From an uncultured Planctomycetota bacterium (GTDB lineage Bacteria; Planctomycetota; Planctomycetia; Pirellulales; Thermoguttaceae): a DNA stretch of 64,000 nt. Positions 26,006 through 33,720 of the stretch are shown here, piece after piece. The translations under genes and the position numbers were made by a program. Location of the stretch: assembly GCA_902796885.1 (NCBI GenBank), contig CADBQY010000078.1:1-64000 (forward strand). Reading direction: 5' to 3'. Each line of letters opens with the position of its first letter. Within the stretch, counting starts at the first letter, position 1. Under the pieces are notes generated by a model. It was not told the DNA's origin and did no database searches. It was given only the letters and a program-made list of their open reading frames with translations.

Positions 26006-26033
26006 GCGGGGCTTCTCCATAAGGAAGCCCCGC
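26006..26033 (-). terminator. Intrinsic terminator of the fucose-isomerase-like gene
   Basis: A 10-bp GC-rich stem (26006-26015 with 26024-26033), followed on the minus strand by CGTTTTG. The remaining ~230 bp up to 25752 hold only the candidate -10 of the hypothetical gene. Confidence 0.65.
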
Positions 26034-26059
26034 GGGCGGTTCGTCCGGCGCGTAAGGGA

Positions 26060-27676
26060 TTACTTGCCGCTGCCGACGATATTGACCTTAAATCCCAGGG
26101 CGTGGGCCATGGAGGCCTTGACCGCCAGGGCGCGGTCGGCTTGGGCGGCGGTGCCGGGATAGGATATCTGGATATGGTTGGCGCGATGGCGCCCCATAAA
26201 CTGGTCGCGGCTGACGCCGTAGAGGACGGCGTTGACGATCGGCCAGGTGGGGGCGCATTCGTTCAGACGGCGTTGGACTTCGGCCTGGGGAAGATCGAGC
26301 GCGCGGCCGCGGCCGATGTCGATACCGAGTTTTCCCTTTTCGACGAAGGTACGGGACCAGAGAATTTCACCCTCTTTGCAGACGCCGCCGAGCGTTCCTC
26401 CGCCGGAGGGGAAGTACATCGGCGCCTGACGCCAGCTCTGCGCTCCTTGCCAGCCACCCTTGAAATGGGCCGGCGGGGCGGCGCCGCTGATCTGGAAGAC
26501 CCAGACGAATTGATCGCTCGTGCCGCTCTTGTCGGCGTCGCCCCAACGGACGTCGTGCAGGGTCGTCTCGCACGGGTAGCCCAGACGCGAAAGGACGCGG
26601 TTGTCGAGGAGGGCGTCCAGCGCGGCGCATTCGTCGACTTCGTTAAAGTGGAGGTAAGGTTTCCCCTCCTTGATGACGCGGCCGTCGGCGGCGGTGACCG
26701 CGGGCCGGTCGGCATTGTTCAGAATTCCCTCGACCAGGTCGCTCGCCGGCAGGAGGTCTTTCAGCCCCTGCTGATACTGGATACCGAAGAGCTCGACGCC
26801 GAACCGGTCGGCGATCCGCGCGGCGGCCAGGTACATCTTACACTGGAGAAGCACCTGGTTTTTGGTCAAGTCGGTCTTTTCGTTTTTCCCGAAGTGGAAT
26901 TTTACGCCCTTGTCGACCAGCCACTTGAAGACCTTTTCGGCCTCCGCGTTCGGCGTGTTGACCGTCTCGTAATAGAGAGCCGACTGGTTGAGACGCTCTT
27001 TGTAGATCCCCAGCGGGAAGAGGAGCTCGTCCGGGACGATGGCGTTATACATCCCCATACAGCCTTCGTCGAAGATTCCCATGATGACCTTCTGTTTGAC
27101 GAGATCGGCGGCAAGTTTTTCGCCGATCGCCCGATCGGTTCCTTTCACCGAAGCCGGGTCGAAGGGGTGGACGTGCGAGGTGTCGTGTTTGATGACCTTT
27201 CCCGTTTCGAGCCACTTCTTCAAACGGGTCAGGAACCAAGAGTCGGTGAAGTCGACGCTCCAGAGAGTCGAGAACTGCCGGCCGGCTTTCGTCAGACAGG
27301 CGTTGATGTTGAGCATTCCGACCAGCCCCGGCCAGGTGCCGGACCAGTTGGCGATGTTCAGGATCGGGCCGCGGTGGGTCAAAAGACCGGGATAGATGTG
27401 ATGCGAGTATTCCCAGACCGATTCGGCGACGATGATCGGCGCGTCGGGATCGAGACGCGAGAAGATTTCGATTCCCTCTTTCTGTGAGCCGATAAAGCCG
27501 TGTTTCTCGTCGGGTTTGTAGGGGTGGGCGCGGACGATTTGATACCCCATCTTGCCGACCGCCTTTTTGAGCGCCTCTTCCATTTTGGCCTGTTCGGCCC
27601 AGCAGGTTTGGTTCGTCGGCAGACGCAGGTCGCCGCTCGCCGCCAGGTAGACTTTTTTCGCACCGAGTTTCGCCAT
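26060..27676 (-). CDS. L-fucose/arabinose isomerase-like protein
   Basis: 538 aa, about the size of L-fucose isomerase. The N-terminal Rossmann-like part has SRLDPDAPIIVAESVWEYSHHIYP and HRGPILNIANWSGTWPGLVGMLN. The middle DEGCMGMYNAIVPDELL carries acidic residues where the family places its metal site, and the C-terminus has GRHRANHIQISYPGTA. The general fold assignment is good. Whether it isomerises a sugar, and which one, is uncertain; no kinase or aldolase gene of a fucose pathway is adjacent. A strong AAGGAG site precedes the ATG. Confidence 0.75.
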   Translation of the reverse strand: MAKLGAKKVYLAASGDLRLPTNQTCWAEQAKMEEALKKAVGKMGYQIVRAHPYKPDEKHGFIGSQKEGIEIFSRLDPDAPIIVAESVWEYSHHIYPGLLTHRGPILNIANWSGTWPGLVGMLNINACLTKAGRQFSTLWSVDFTDSWFLTRLKKWLETGKVIKHDTSHVHPFDPASVKGTDRAIGEKLAADLVKQKVIMGIFDEGCMGMYNAIVPDELLFPLGIYKERLNQSALYYETVNTPNAEAEKVFKWLVDKGVKFHFGKNEKTDLTKNQVLLQCKMYLAAARIADRFGVELFGIQYQQGLKDLLPASDLVEGILNNADRPAVTAADGRVIKEGKPYLHFNEVDECAALDALLDNRVLSRLGYPCETTLHDVRWGDADKSGTSDQFVWVFQISGAAPPAHFKGGWQGAQSWRQAPMYFPSGGGTLGGVCKEGEILWSRTFVEKGKLGIDIGRGRALDLPQAEVQRRLNECAPTWPIVNAVLYGVSRDQFMGRHRANHIQISYPGTAAQADRALAVKASMAHALGFKVNIVGSGK

Positions 27677-27876
27677 CTTTGAGAATCTCCTTCTTCACAA
27701 CGCGTTTTACAAAATGATACGAACGGGTTCGTTCGGCCGGGAACAGACGGAAGCGTGAATCGGAAATCTCCGGCGCTCTTGACCGAACGGTTGGGATTAA
27801 CAGTTCGAAAACGAAATCACCACGTCCTTCATTATCGAAATTCCACGGGGAAAAACAAGAGGAGACGCGTTGCTTT

Positions 27877-27902
27877 TGAAAAAGAGAAGCGGCGCGCCGC
27901 GC
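27877..27902 (-). terminator. Possible terminator downstream of gspJ
   Basis: The GC palindrome at 27889-27900 is followed on the minus strand by TTCTCTTTTTC, ~20 bp after the gspJ stop. The loop is too tight for a classic terminator, so confidence is low. Nothing else is seen between 27677 and 27918. Confidence 0.35.
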
Positions 27903-27918
27903 GTTGTGTGACGAATGC

Positions 27919-29316
27919 TCAGCGCCCGCCTCGAAGCCATCCCTGCTGAATGCCGATCGGAGCGGCCGCCGGGCGATCGGTCTCGGTCGGCGTCGGTGTG
28001 CCAGCGGGGGCCGCGACCATCCCCGCGGCTCCGGTGCCGGCCGCCGGATCGAATCCGCTCAGGAGAGAGTCGACGCGACCGAACGGGGAAGGGGACGCGG
28101 TCTGCCCGGGAACGAGGAGACTGCCGAACGTCTCTTCGTCGCCCGGAAACGTTCCGATTGCAGGGAAAAGGTCGCCGCTGCCGGTGACGTTTCGTCCGCC
28201 GATCAGACCGCCTGAGGGGACCGCGCGGGACGCCGACCCGGCGCCGGTTTGCGCGCCGACCTCCCCTTTGACCGCGGGGAGCGGCTTGCGCCGTGCGGGG
28301 GAACGATGCGCGGCCAGCGGGGTGATCGGTATTTGCGCGATCACGCGGCGTGTCATGACGGGCGAAAGTTTCAGAGTTTCGGCCGCCGATTCAAGGGTGA
28401 GCGCCCCGCCGGGCGGGGTCTGGTTTACGTAGTCGTCGAACCGGTTCGGCGGGTAGACCAGGCGGGTCAGAAGGGGGGAGGCGCGAAGTTCTTCGACATC
28501 GTCCAGCGGAAGGAGTTTGATGTCCGCTTCGATCGCGGTCGGCAGAGCGTTTCTCTTGATACTGTCCCACGACGAATACCACCGCGTCCCGTCGTAGTAG
28601 CGGAGCCGGAAATCGACCACCTCGGGAATCCAGACGGCACGGTCGTCGTCGATCAGGAGCGCAAGTTGAGCGGCGGTCAGCGGCTCTTCGATTTGCGGGG
28701 GAGGCGTCGGCGAGCCGTTCCCGACCGTACCGTTCGACGTATTCGGGCCGCTCGGGTCGGAACCGGGGGAATCGGTTTCGGGAGCTTCGTAGCTTAACTC
28801 TTTGCGCGAAAGACCGTATTTCCGTACCGGGGTCAGAACGGCGTTTCCCGTCCCGCCGGGCGCGGCGAGTTTTTCGGAGGCCCCCGGCGAGACGAACCGG
28901 TAAAAGACGGTTTTCAGTTCGGGAACCTGCGGTCGGGCCGGTTTCGACGATGAAGGCGCCGCGGCGCGGTTTTCGGCCAGGGTCGCCGTTTCGACCAGAA
29001 GGTTCGGCTGAACCACGTCGATCTGAAGAGATGTGGCGTCTCCCCGCAGACCGAACCGGCGGACATAAAAAGTTTCTTTCGTCGAACGGTCGATCGGATG
29101 GACCGGGTCTTGGACCGCCGCGCTTAGATCGTCTCCGAGCATTTGCGAGACCGAACGGACAAGCTGCGCGCGATTGCCCCTCTTTTCCCCCGCCAGGTAA
29201 TCGGTTGAAAAGAGGGTGACCATTCCCCAGACGAACCCCAGGAGAACGACCATCAGGCTCAGAGCGATCAGGATTTCAAGGAGGGTCATTCCTCCGGGGC
29301 GGGAAGAGCGTTTCAT
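27919..29316 (-). CDS. gspJ: GspJ-like minor pseudopilin
   Basis: 465 aa, about twice the usual GspJ length. The prepilin signal PGGMTLLEILIALSLMVVLLGFVWGMV has Met at the first mature residue and Glu at position 5 of the mature protein. The body contains VVDFRLRYYDGTRWYSSWDS, typical of GspJ C-terminal halves. Extra length comes from Pro/Ser/Gly-rich linkers (PGSDPSGPNTSNGT) and a low-complexity C-terminus. It is the last gene of the pseudopilus operon and overlaps gspI by 4 bp. It probably forms part of the pseudopilus tip. Confidence 0.8.
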   Translation of the reverse strand: MKRSSRPGGMTLLEILIALSLMVVLLGFVWGMVTLFSTDYLAGEKRGNRAQLVRSVSQMLGDDLSAAVQDPVHPIDRSTKETFYVRRFGLRGDATSLQIDVVQPNLLVETATLAENRAAAPSSSKPARPQVPELKTVFYRFVSPGASEKLAAPGGTGNAVLTPVRKYGLSRKELSYEAPETDSPGSDPSGPNTSNGTVGNGSPTPPPQIEEPLTAAQLALLIDDDRAVWIPEVVDFRLRYYDGTRWYSSWDSIKRNALPTAIEADIKLLPLDDVEELRASPLLTRLVYPPNRFDDYVNQTPPGGALTLESAAETLKLSPVMTRRVIAQIPITPLAAHRSPARRKPLPAVKGEVGAQTGAGSASRAVPSGGLIGGRNVTGSGDLFPAIGTFPGDEETFGSLLVPGQTASPSPFGRVDSLLSGFDPAAGTGAAGMVAAPAGTPTPTETDRPAAAPIGIQQGWLRGGR

Positions 29317-29966
29317 GGCGACGGAATCCCTCCGTTCTGTTCGGGCGGGGTTTCGAAGCCGCTGGCGGCGAACGGGTCAAACGGAGCCGTGAGGGAACCG
29401 AATCCCCGCTGATCCCCTTCGATTGCGGCGAACGGATCCGGCGCGGGGGGGGCGGACAGGGAGCCGATCAGTCCCCCGTCGTACCCGTCCGATCGACGCC
29501 GGCGTGGGAGGGCGTCGTCTTGCGGCGCGGCAGGCGTTCGGCCGGCGATACGAATCCGGTCGGGGTCGGCCCATTGGGCGACGACGACCTCGGCCAGCGG
29601 TTTGCGAACCATATCGAAGACGCCGGGCCGGTCGGAGGGGACGCGGGTGTATTCCGATTTACGCGCGACGATCCGGATCACGATCAGTCCCGGCAGAGGG
29701 GCGGGACGGTACTGTGCCATGAAGGACCAGTCGTTAAATTCGGGAACGGGGTTTTCCTGATTGGGAACCAGTTCGGTCATTCCGGTCAGTATTTTTTCGA
29801 GTTCGTTCTGACAGAGGACCTGGATCGACGTTTTCTCTTCGGCTTCGGCCGATTCTTTGAGCGCCGAGGTTTGCAACTGAGCGAGCGCCGTGAACCCGGC
29901 GATCAGGATCGCCAGGACCACGAGAACTTCCATTAGGGTGAATCCGCCCGTTTGGGATCGCGTCAT
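29313..29966 (-). CDS. gspI: GspI-like minor pseudopilin
   Basis: 217 aa from ATG 29964-29966, overlapping the gspH stop as ATGA. The N-terminal signal TGGFTLMEVLVVLAILIAGFTAL is a prepilin motif with Glu5, then a short GspI-like core (SIQVLCQNELEKIL). The C-terminal half is Pro/Arg/Asp-rich and poorly conserved-looking. Longer in-frame readings (to 30224) overlap gspH and are rejected. Predicted minor pseudopilin of the type II secretion tip. Confidence 0.8.
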   Translation of the reverse strand: MTRSQTGGFTLMEVLVVLAILIAGFTALAQLQTSALKESAEAEEKTSIQVLCQNELEKILTGMTELVPNQENPVPEFNDWSFMAQYRPAPLPGLIVIRIVARKSEYTRVPSDRPGVFDMVRKPLAEVVVAQWADPDRIRIAGRTPAAPQDDALPRRRRSDGYDGGLIGSLSAPPAPDPFAAIEGDQRGFGSLTAPFDPFAASGFETPPEQNGGIPSP

Positions 29967-30703
29967 GGTTTCGCTCCCCGTCGATTCGGCGCCGCATTCG
30001 GTCCGCTCATGAGCCGGGCGAACGCCTGGGGAGAGAGGACGCTCGGAAACTCGGGCGATCCGGGCGGATAGACCGAAATTGACGAAACGCGCGCCGAACC
30101 GGTCATTCCCCGGAACGAGATTTCGGAATAGTAGGTCTGTTTTCCCTCTTCGGGGCGGCTCTGCAGAAAGATGACCGCGGTCGACGTCCGCCCGTTCGGA
30201 AAGAAGAGGATCGGTTCGGACCATTCCGCCGCCTTGTCGGCGGGCGAGAAGGCGTTTTCGACCGCGCCGAAAAGGTCGTCCTCGCGGGTCGGCGGCGAGG
30301 TGAGCGAGCCGACCGCGTCCCCTTCGCGTGGGGCGGAGCTCCGCTGCGGTGCGTTCTGGAACGACTGGCCGTCGAGCGTCGCGCCTCCCATAAAAAGGGT
30401 GTCTTCGGAAAGCGTTTGCGTCGCTGTTGGTACGGGAATCGCGTTCGGTGCGGACTCGGCGGGGATTCTTGGAAAAATTTGATATTCCCCCGTATTGGAT
30501 CGGTAGCGGAAGACGAGAGCGGTTCCTTCTTTCATCGCGCGGGATCGGGTACGGACAAGTTCGGCCTGAAGGTTTAAAACGCCGTCGCGGAATCGGGAGC
30601 GATCGAGGAGCTGAACGACGGACGGAGTGCCGACCGCCGTCACCATAATGATCACGGCCAGGACGATCAGCAGTTCCATTAGTGTAAAACCGAGACGTTT
30701 CAA
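29963..30703 (-). CDS. gspH: GspH-like minor pseudopilin
   Basis: 246 aa. Prepilin signal MKRLGFTLMELLIVLAVIIMV with cleavage after G5 and Glu at mature position 5. It then has LLDRSRFRDGVLNLQAELVRTRSRAMKEG, the helix and SRA motif common to GspH/FimT. A low-complexity, acidic middle (REGDAVGSLTSPPTREDD) follows. The order gspF-gspG-gspH-gspI-gspJ matches type II secretion operons. It is separated from gspG by a strong hairpin, which would lower its expression relative to gspG. Confidence 0.82.
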   Translation of the reverse strand: MKRLGFTLMELLIVLAVIIMVTAVGTPSVVQLLDRSRFRDGVLNLQAELVRTRSRAMKEGTALVFRYRSNTGEYQIFPRIPAESAPNAIPVPTATQTLSEDTLFMGGATLDGQSFQNAPQRSSAPREGDAVGSLTSPPTREDDLFGAVENAFSPADKAAEWSEPILFFPNGRTSTAVIFLQSRPEEGKQTYYSEISFRGMTGSARVSSISVYPPGSPEFPSVLSPQAFARLMSGPNAAPNRRGAKP

Positions 30704-30730
30704 GGTGCCTGGCCCCCGGTTAAAAAGAGA

Positions 30731-30778
30731 TGAAATTTCGCGGCTTCCCCGCCAAGGCGGCGCCGCCGCGAAATTTCA
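30731..30778 (-). terminator. Hairpin between gspG and gspH
   Basis: A 14-bp perfect stem (30731-30744 with 30765-30778) enclosing a second GC-rich inverted repeat. There is no long U-run on the minus strand, so it may act as a partial terminator or as a 3' stabiliser of gspG mRNA. Confidence 0.6.
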
Positions 30779-30842
30779 GGCGCGGCTGTCATGAATCGGC
30801 CGATGACCGGCCGCCGCGGATATCGGGTGCGAAAGGGGGAGA

Positions 30843-32297
30843 TCAGCCGTTTCTCCCGCCGTTGTTCCCTCCGCCGCCGTTGTCGCCTCCGCCGAAGTTT
30901 CCGCCGCCGTTATTGAAATCGTTCCCCCCGCCGTTGAAACCGCCTCCGTTGGCTCCGCCGTTATCGCCGCCATTCCAACCGCCGTTGTTCCCGCCGCCGT
31001 TGAAACCGTTGTTGTTTCCCCAGTTGCCGTTGCCGCCGTTGAAATTGCCGTTGTTCCCGCCGCCGTTCCAGCCGTTGTTGTTTCCGTTGTTGAAATTGCC
31101 GTTGTTATTGTTTCCCCAACCGCCGTTGTTGCCGTTGTTGAAACCGTTGTTGTTCCAGTTCCCCCCTCCGTTATTGCCGCCGTTATTCCAGTTTCCGTTG
31201 TTCGACCGGTCGTTCGGATCCCAGCTGATGATGTCGTCGTCGGTGCCGTCGATGCCGTCGGGACCGGGAGACCAGATCGCCGGTTTGGTGCCGTCCCCCT
31301 TATTGGTTGGCCATTCGTAACGGTAGGAGTTTCCCCACTGATCAAGCGGGATTTCCTTGAACTTATCGAAGTAACTGGTCAGGTTCCGAGGACGCATATA
31401 AACGCGGTTATTCTGCTGATTCTGGTTGTTGTAGTTCTGGTTCGGTCCGTTGAAATTGTTGTTCGGGCCGTTGAAGTTCTGGTTCGGGCCGTTGAAGTTC
31501 TGGTTCGGTCCGTTGAAGTTGTTGTTCGGGCCGTTAAAGTTCTGATTCGGCCCGTTGAAGTTGTTGTTCGGGCCGTTGAAGTTCTGGTTCGGCCCGTTGA
31601 AGTTGTTGTTCGGGCCGTTGAAATTATTGTTGTTATTCGGCCCCTGACCGAATTCCTGATTTTGGTTCTGGCCGAAATCCTGATTCGGCGTATTGTTGTT
31701 TTCGGCGGGAGGATTGCCGCCTTCACCGCCGTTGTTTTCGGGATTGAATTCCTGCTGATAGGTTTGGTTCATATTGCTCTGCTGGAAGTTTCCCTGACCG
31801 AAATCGCCGCCGTTGTTTCCGCCGCCGTTATTTCCGCCGCCATTGAAATTGCCGTTGTTTCCGCCGGCGTTCCAGCCGTTGTTTCCGTCGCCGTTGAAAT
31901 TACCGCCGCCGTTGAAGTTGCCGTTGTTGCCGTTCCAGCCGTTGTTGTTGAAATTATTGTTGTTCCCCCAGTTATTTCCGTTGTTGCCGCCGTAATTGCC
32001 CCCCTGCATTTGGTTCCCGTAGATGTTCGGGTTGTTGATCCGGCCCAGGAGGATATCGAGTCCCTCTTCCTGATAGGGGTACCGGCCGTTGTCGATCCGG
32101 AACCGTTCGAGTCCGTTCATCAGGTCGGCGATTTGGAGCTGGGTTGACTTGATCTTGGCGCTCTGCCAGGAGCTCATCACCGAGGTTCCAACGATGCCCA
32201 GGATTACGACCAAAATCGCCAGAACGATCAGCAGCTCCATCAGCGTAAAGCCTTTACGGGCTGAGGGGCGAGTGCGGAAACGGTTGAACGTCGTCAT
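30843..32297 (-). CDS. gspG: GspG-like major pseudopilin with Asn/Gly-rich repeats
   Basis: 484 aa, about three times normal GspG. Residues ~1-75 are a canonical GspG start (KGFTLMELLIVLAILVVILG, then LMNGLERFRIDNGRYPYQEEGLD). The canonical C-terminal block (IPLDQWGNSYRYEWP ... WSPGPDGIDGTDDDIISW) is at ~310-365. Between them lies ~220 residues of Asn/Gly/Gln/Pro-rich sequence with nine tandem copies of [NQ]NFNGPN (31441-31629), and after them a ~120-residue Asn/Gly tail. It has its own promoter and is flanked by hairpins. Predicted major subunit of the pseudopilus with disordered surface extensions. Confidence 0.85.
   Translation of the reverse strand: MTTFNRFRTRPSARKGFTLMELLIVLAILVVILGIVGTSVMSSWQSAKIKSTQLQIADLMNGLERFRIDNGRYPYQEEGLDILLGRINNPNIYGNQMQGGNYGGNNGNNWGNNNNFNNNGWNGNNGNFNGGGNFNGDGNNGWNAGGNNGNFNGGGNNGGGNNGGDFGQGNFQQSNMNQTYQQEFNPENNGGEGGNPPAENNNTPNQDFGQNQNQEFGQGPNNNNNFNGPNNNFNGPNQNFNGPNNNFNGPNQNFNGPNNNFNGPNQNFNGPNQNFNGPNNNFNGPNQNYNNQNQQNNRVYMRPRNLTSYFDKFKEIPLDQWGNSYRYEWPTNKGDGTKPAIWSPGPDGIDGTDDDIISWDPNDRSNNGNWNNGGNNGGGNWNNNGFNNGNNGGWGNNNNGNFNNGNNNGWNGGGNNGNFNGGNGNWGNNNGFNGGGNNGGWNGGDNGGANGGGFNGGGNDFNNGGGNFGGGDNGGGGNNGGRNG
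31441..31629 (-). repeat. 21-bp tandem repeats inside gspG
   Basis: Nine in-frame 21-bp units encode [NQ]NFNGPN. Wobble positions differ between copies (for example gaaatt versus gaagtt), so this is selected protein repetition or repeat expansion, not a CRISPR array. Confidence 0.85.
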
Positions 32298-32373
32298 AGC
32301 AATATCTCCTATGCTGTGGGAGAAAGGGATTTTGCGGTTCCCCTTTCTCGGTTTCTTTTATGCGCTTCCCGCT

Positions 32374-32402
32374 ATTTTAATCGCATTTACCCGAAATTCC
32401 AA
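32374..32402 (-). promoter_or_regulatory. Internal promoter for gspG
   Basis: Minus strand: -35 TTGGAA (32402-32397), 17-bp spacer, -10 TAAAAT (32379-32374). It lies ~75 bp before the gspG start, so the major pseudopilin can be expressed apart from gspF. Confidence 0.65.
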
Positions 32403-32467
32403 GCTATGCCCGTCGTTTCCGGGCGGAAATTTCTTCGGAATTCGGGACGCGGCGTTTATTTTTCCGG

Positions 32468-32495
32468 GTTTCGGCGCGAGGATTCGCGCCGAAAC
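32468..32495 (-). terminator. Hairpin after gspF
   Basis: A 12-bp perfect stem (32468-32479 with 32484-32495) 6 bp after the gspF stop. It lacks a good U-run; processing or partial termination is possible. Confidence 0.5.
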
Positions 32496-32501
32496 GGCGG
32501 T

Positions 32502-33716
32502 TCAGATATTTTCGGTCATCTTAAAGACCGGAAGAAGGAGTCCGACGATGATAAAAAAGACCCCGCCGGCCAGAAGGAGAAGCATCATCGGTTCGAGGAG
32601 GCTGACCAACACGTCGAGTTTTTTGGCGATCTCCTTTTCGATACTGTCGGCGATATTGACCAGGACCGTTTCGAGCGAGTTCGACTCCTCGGCGATGGTG
32701 ATCATCGCCATCACCTGCGGAGGGAGGAGTTCGGCGTTGGCCAGCGGCCGCGAAAGGGGTTCTCCCGACGAAACCGATTCGGCCGACTTTTCGACCGCCT
32801 CTTCCAAAAGGGAGTTTCCGGTCGAATGACTGCTGATTTCCAGGGCGCGGAGAATCGGTACGCCGTTTTCGAGGAGAGTTCCCAGCACGCGGCAAAATCG
32901 CGAGACCGCCGAGCGGAGAACGATCGGTCCGATGAGCGGGATTTTCAGTTTCCACTGATCGAAGAAACGGCGACCCTTTTTGGTCATCGTCAGGAAACGG
33001 AGATAGAGAACCAACCCGACCAGCCCGATCAAGACGTAGAACCCGTATCTTCCGATAAACCCCTTGAACGCCAAAAGAGCGGTCGTCGCGCCCGGAAGCT
33101 GTCCGCCGCTGTCGATGATCGAGTCGAAGATCGGCTGGAATTTCGGAACGAAGAAGACCATCAGAACCGTCAGAACGATAACCCCGACGACGCAGAGGAT
33201 CGTCGGATAGATCATCGCGCCGATGATTTTTCCTTTCAGTTCCGCCTGCTGTTCCATAAACCGGGCGGTACGCTTTAACGAGTCTTCCAGGAAGGCCCCT
33301 TCCGTTCCCGCCTGGATGACGCTCAGCGTCAGGTCGTTGAATATTTTCGCGTGGGCGGCGAATGCCGAGTCGATGGCTTCCCCTTCGGAAACGCGTTCGT
33401 AGATATCGCCGATCACCTCCTTGAGAACCGGATTCTGTTCTTGTTTTTCGAGAACCTGGAACGCGGTCAGGACCGGTACGCCGTTGTCGAGAAGTTCGGC
33501 CAGCTGCCGGAGGAACGCGGCGACAACGCCGTCGGGGGGGCGGCGGGCGAACCATTTGCTGATGTCGATTTCCCCCTTGTTGGCGTCTTCGACCGAGATC
33601 GGAAAGAGATTCTGACGCGCGAGCATTTCGAGCGCGTCCTTTTTGGTGTTCGCGGCGATCTGCCCCGAAACCTCTTTTCCCCCTTTATTGCGAGCCTTGT
33701 ATTTGAAATCGGGCAT
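32502..33716 (-). CDS. gspF: GspF/PilC inner-membrane platform protein
   Basis: 404 aa, standard length. It begins MPDFKYKARNKGGKEVSGQI, the typical GspF start, and has two repeated cytoplasmic domains with LLDNGVPVLTAFQVL and LLENGVPILRALEI. There are three membrane segments (~170-195, ~215-240, and the C-terminal MMLLLLAGGVFFIIVGLLLPVF). It couples the GspE ATPase to pseudopilus assembly. It lies 4 bp after the EF-hand gene, and a hairpin follows it. Confidence 0.93.
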   Translation of the reverse strand: MPDFKYKARNKGGKEVSGQIAANTKKDALEMLARQNLFPISVEDANKGEIDISKWFARRPPDGVVAAFLRQLAELLDNGVPVLTAFQVLEKQEQNPVLKEVIGDIYERVSEGEAIDSAFAAHAKIFNDLTLSVIQAGTEGAFLEDSLKRTARFMEQQAELKGKIIGAMIYPTILCVVGVIVLTVLMVFFVPKFQPIFDSIIDSGGQLPGATTALLAFKGFIGRYGFYVLIGLVGLVLYLRFLTMTKKGRRFFDQWKLKIPLIGPIVLRSAVSRFCRVLGTLLENGVPILRALEISSHSTGNSLLEEAVEKSAESVSSGEPLSRPLANAELLPPQVMAMITIAEESNSLETVLVNIADSIEKEIAKKLDVLVSLLEPMMLLLLAGGVFFIIVGLLLPVFKMTENI

Positions 33717-33720
33717 CGGT

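Noticed and set aside
31441-31629. CRISPR-like regular 21-bp repeats
   Set aside because: Repeats are contiguous without spacers, in frame, and encode [NQ]NFNGPN inside gspG.
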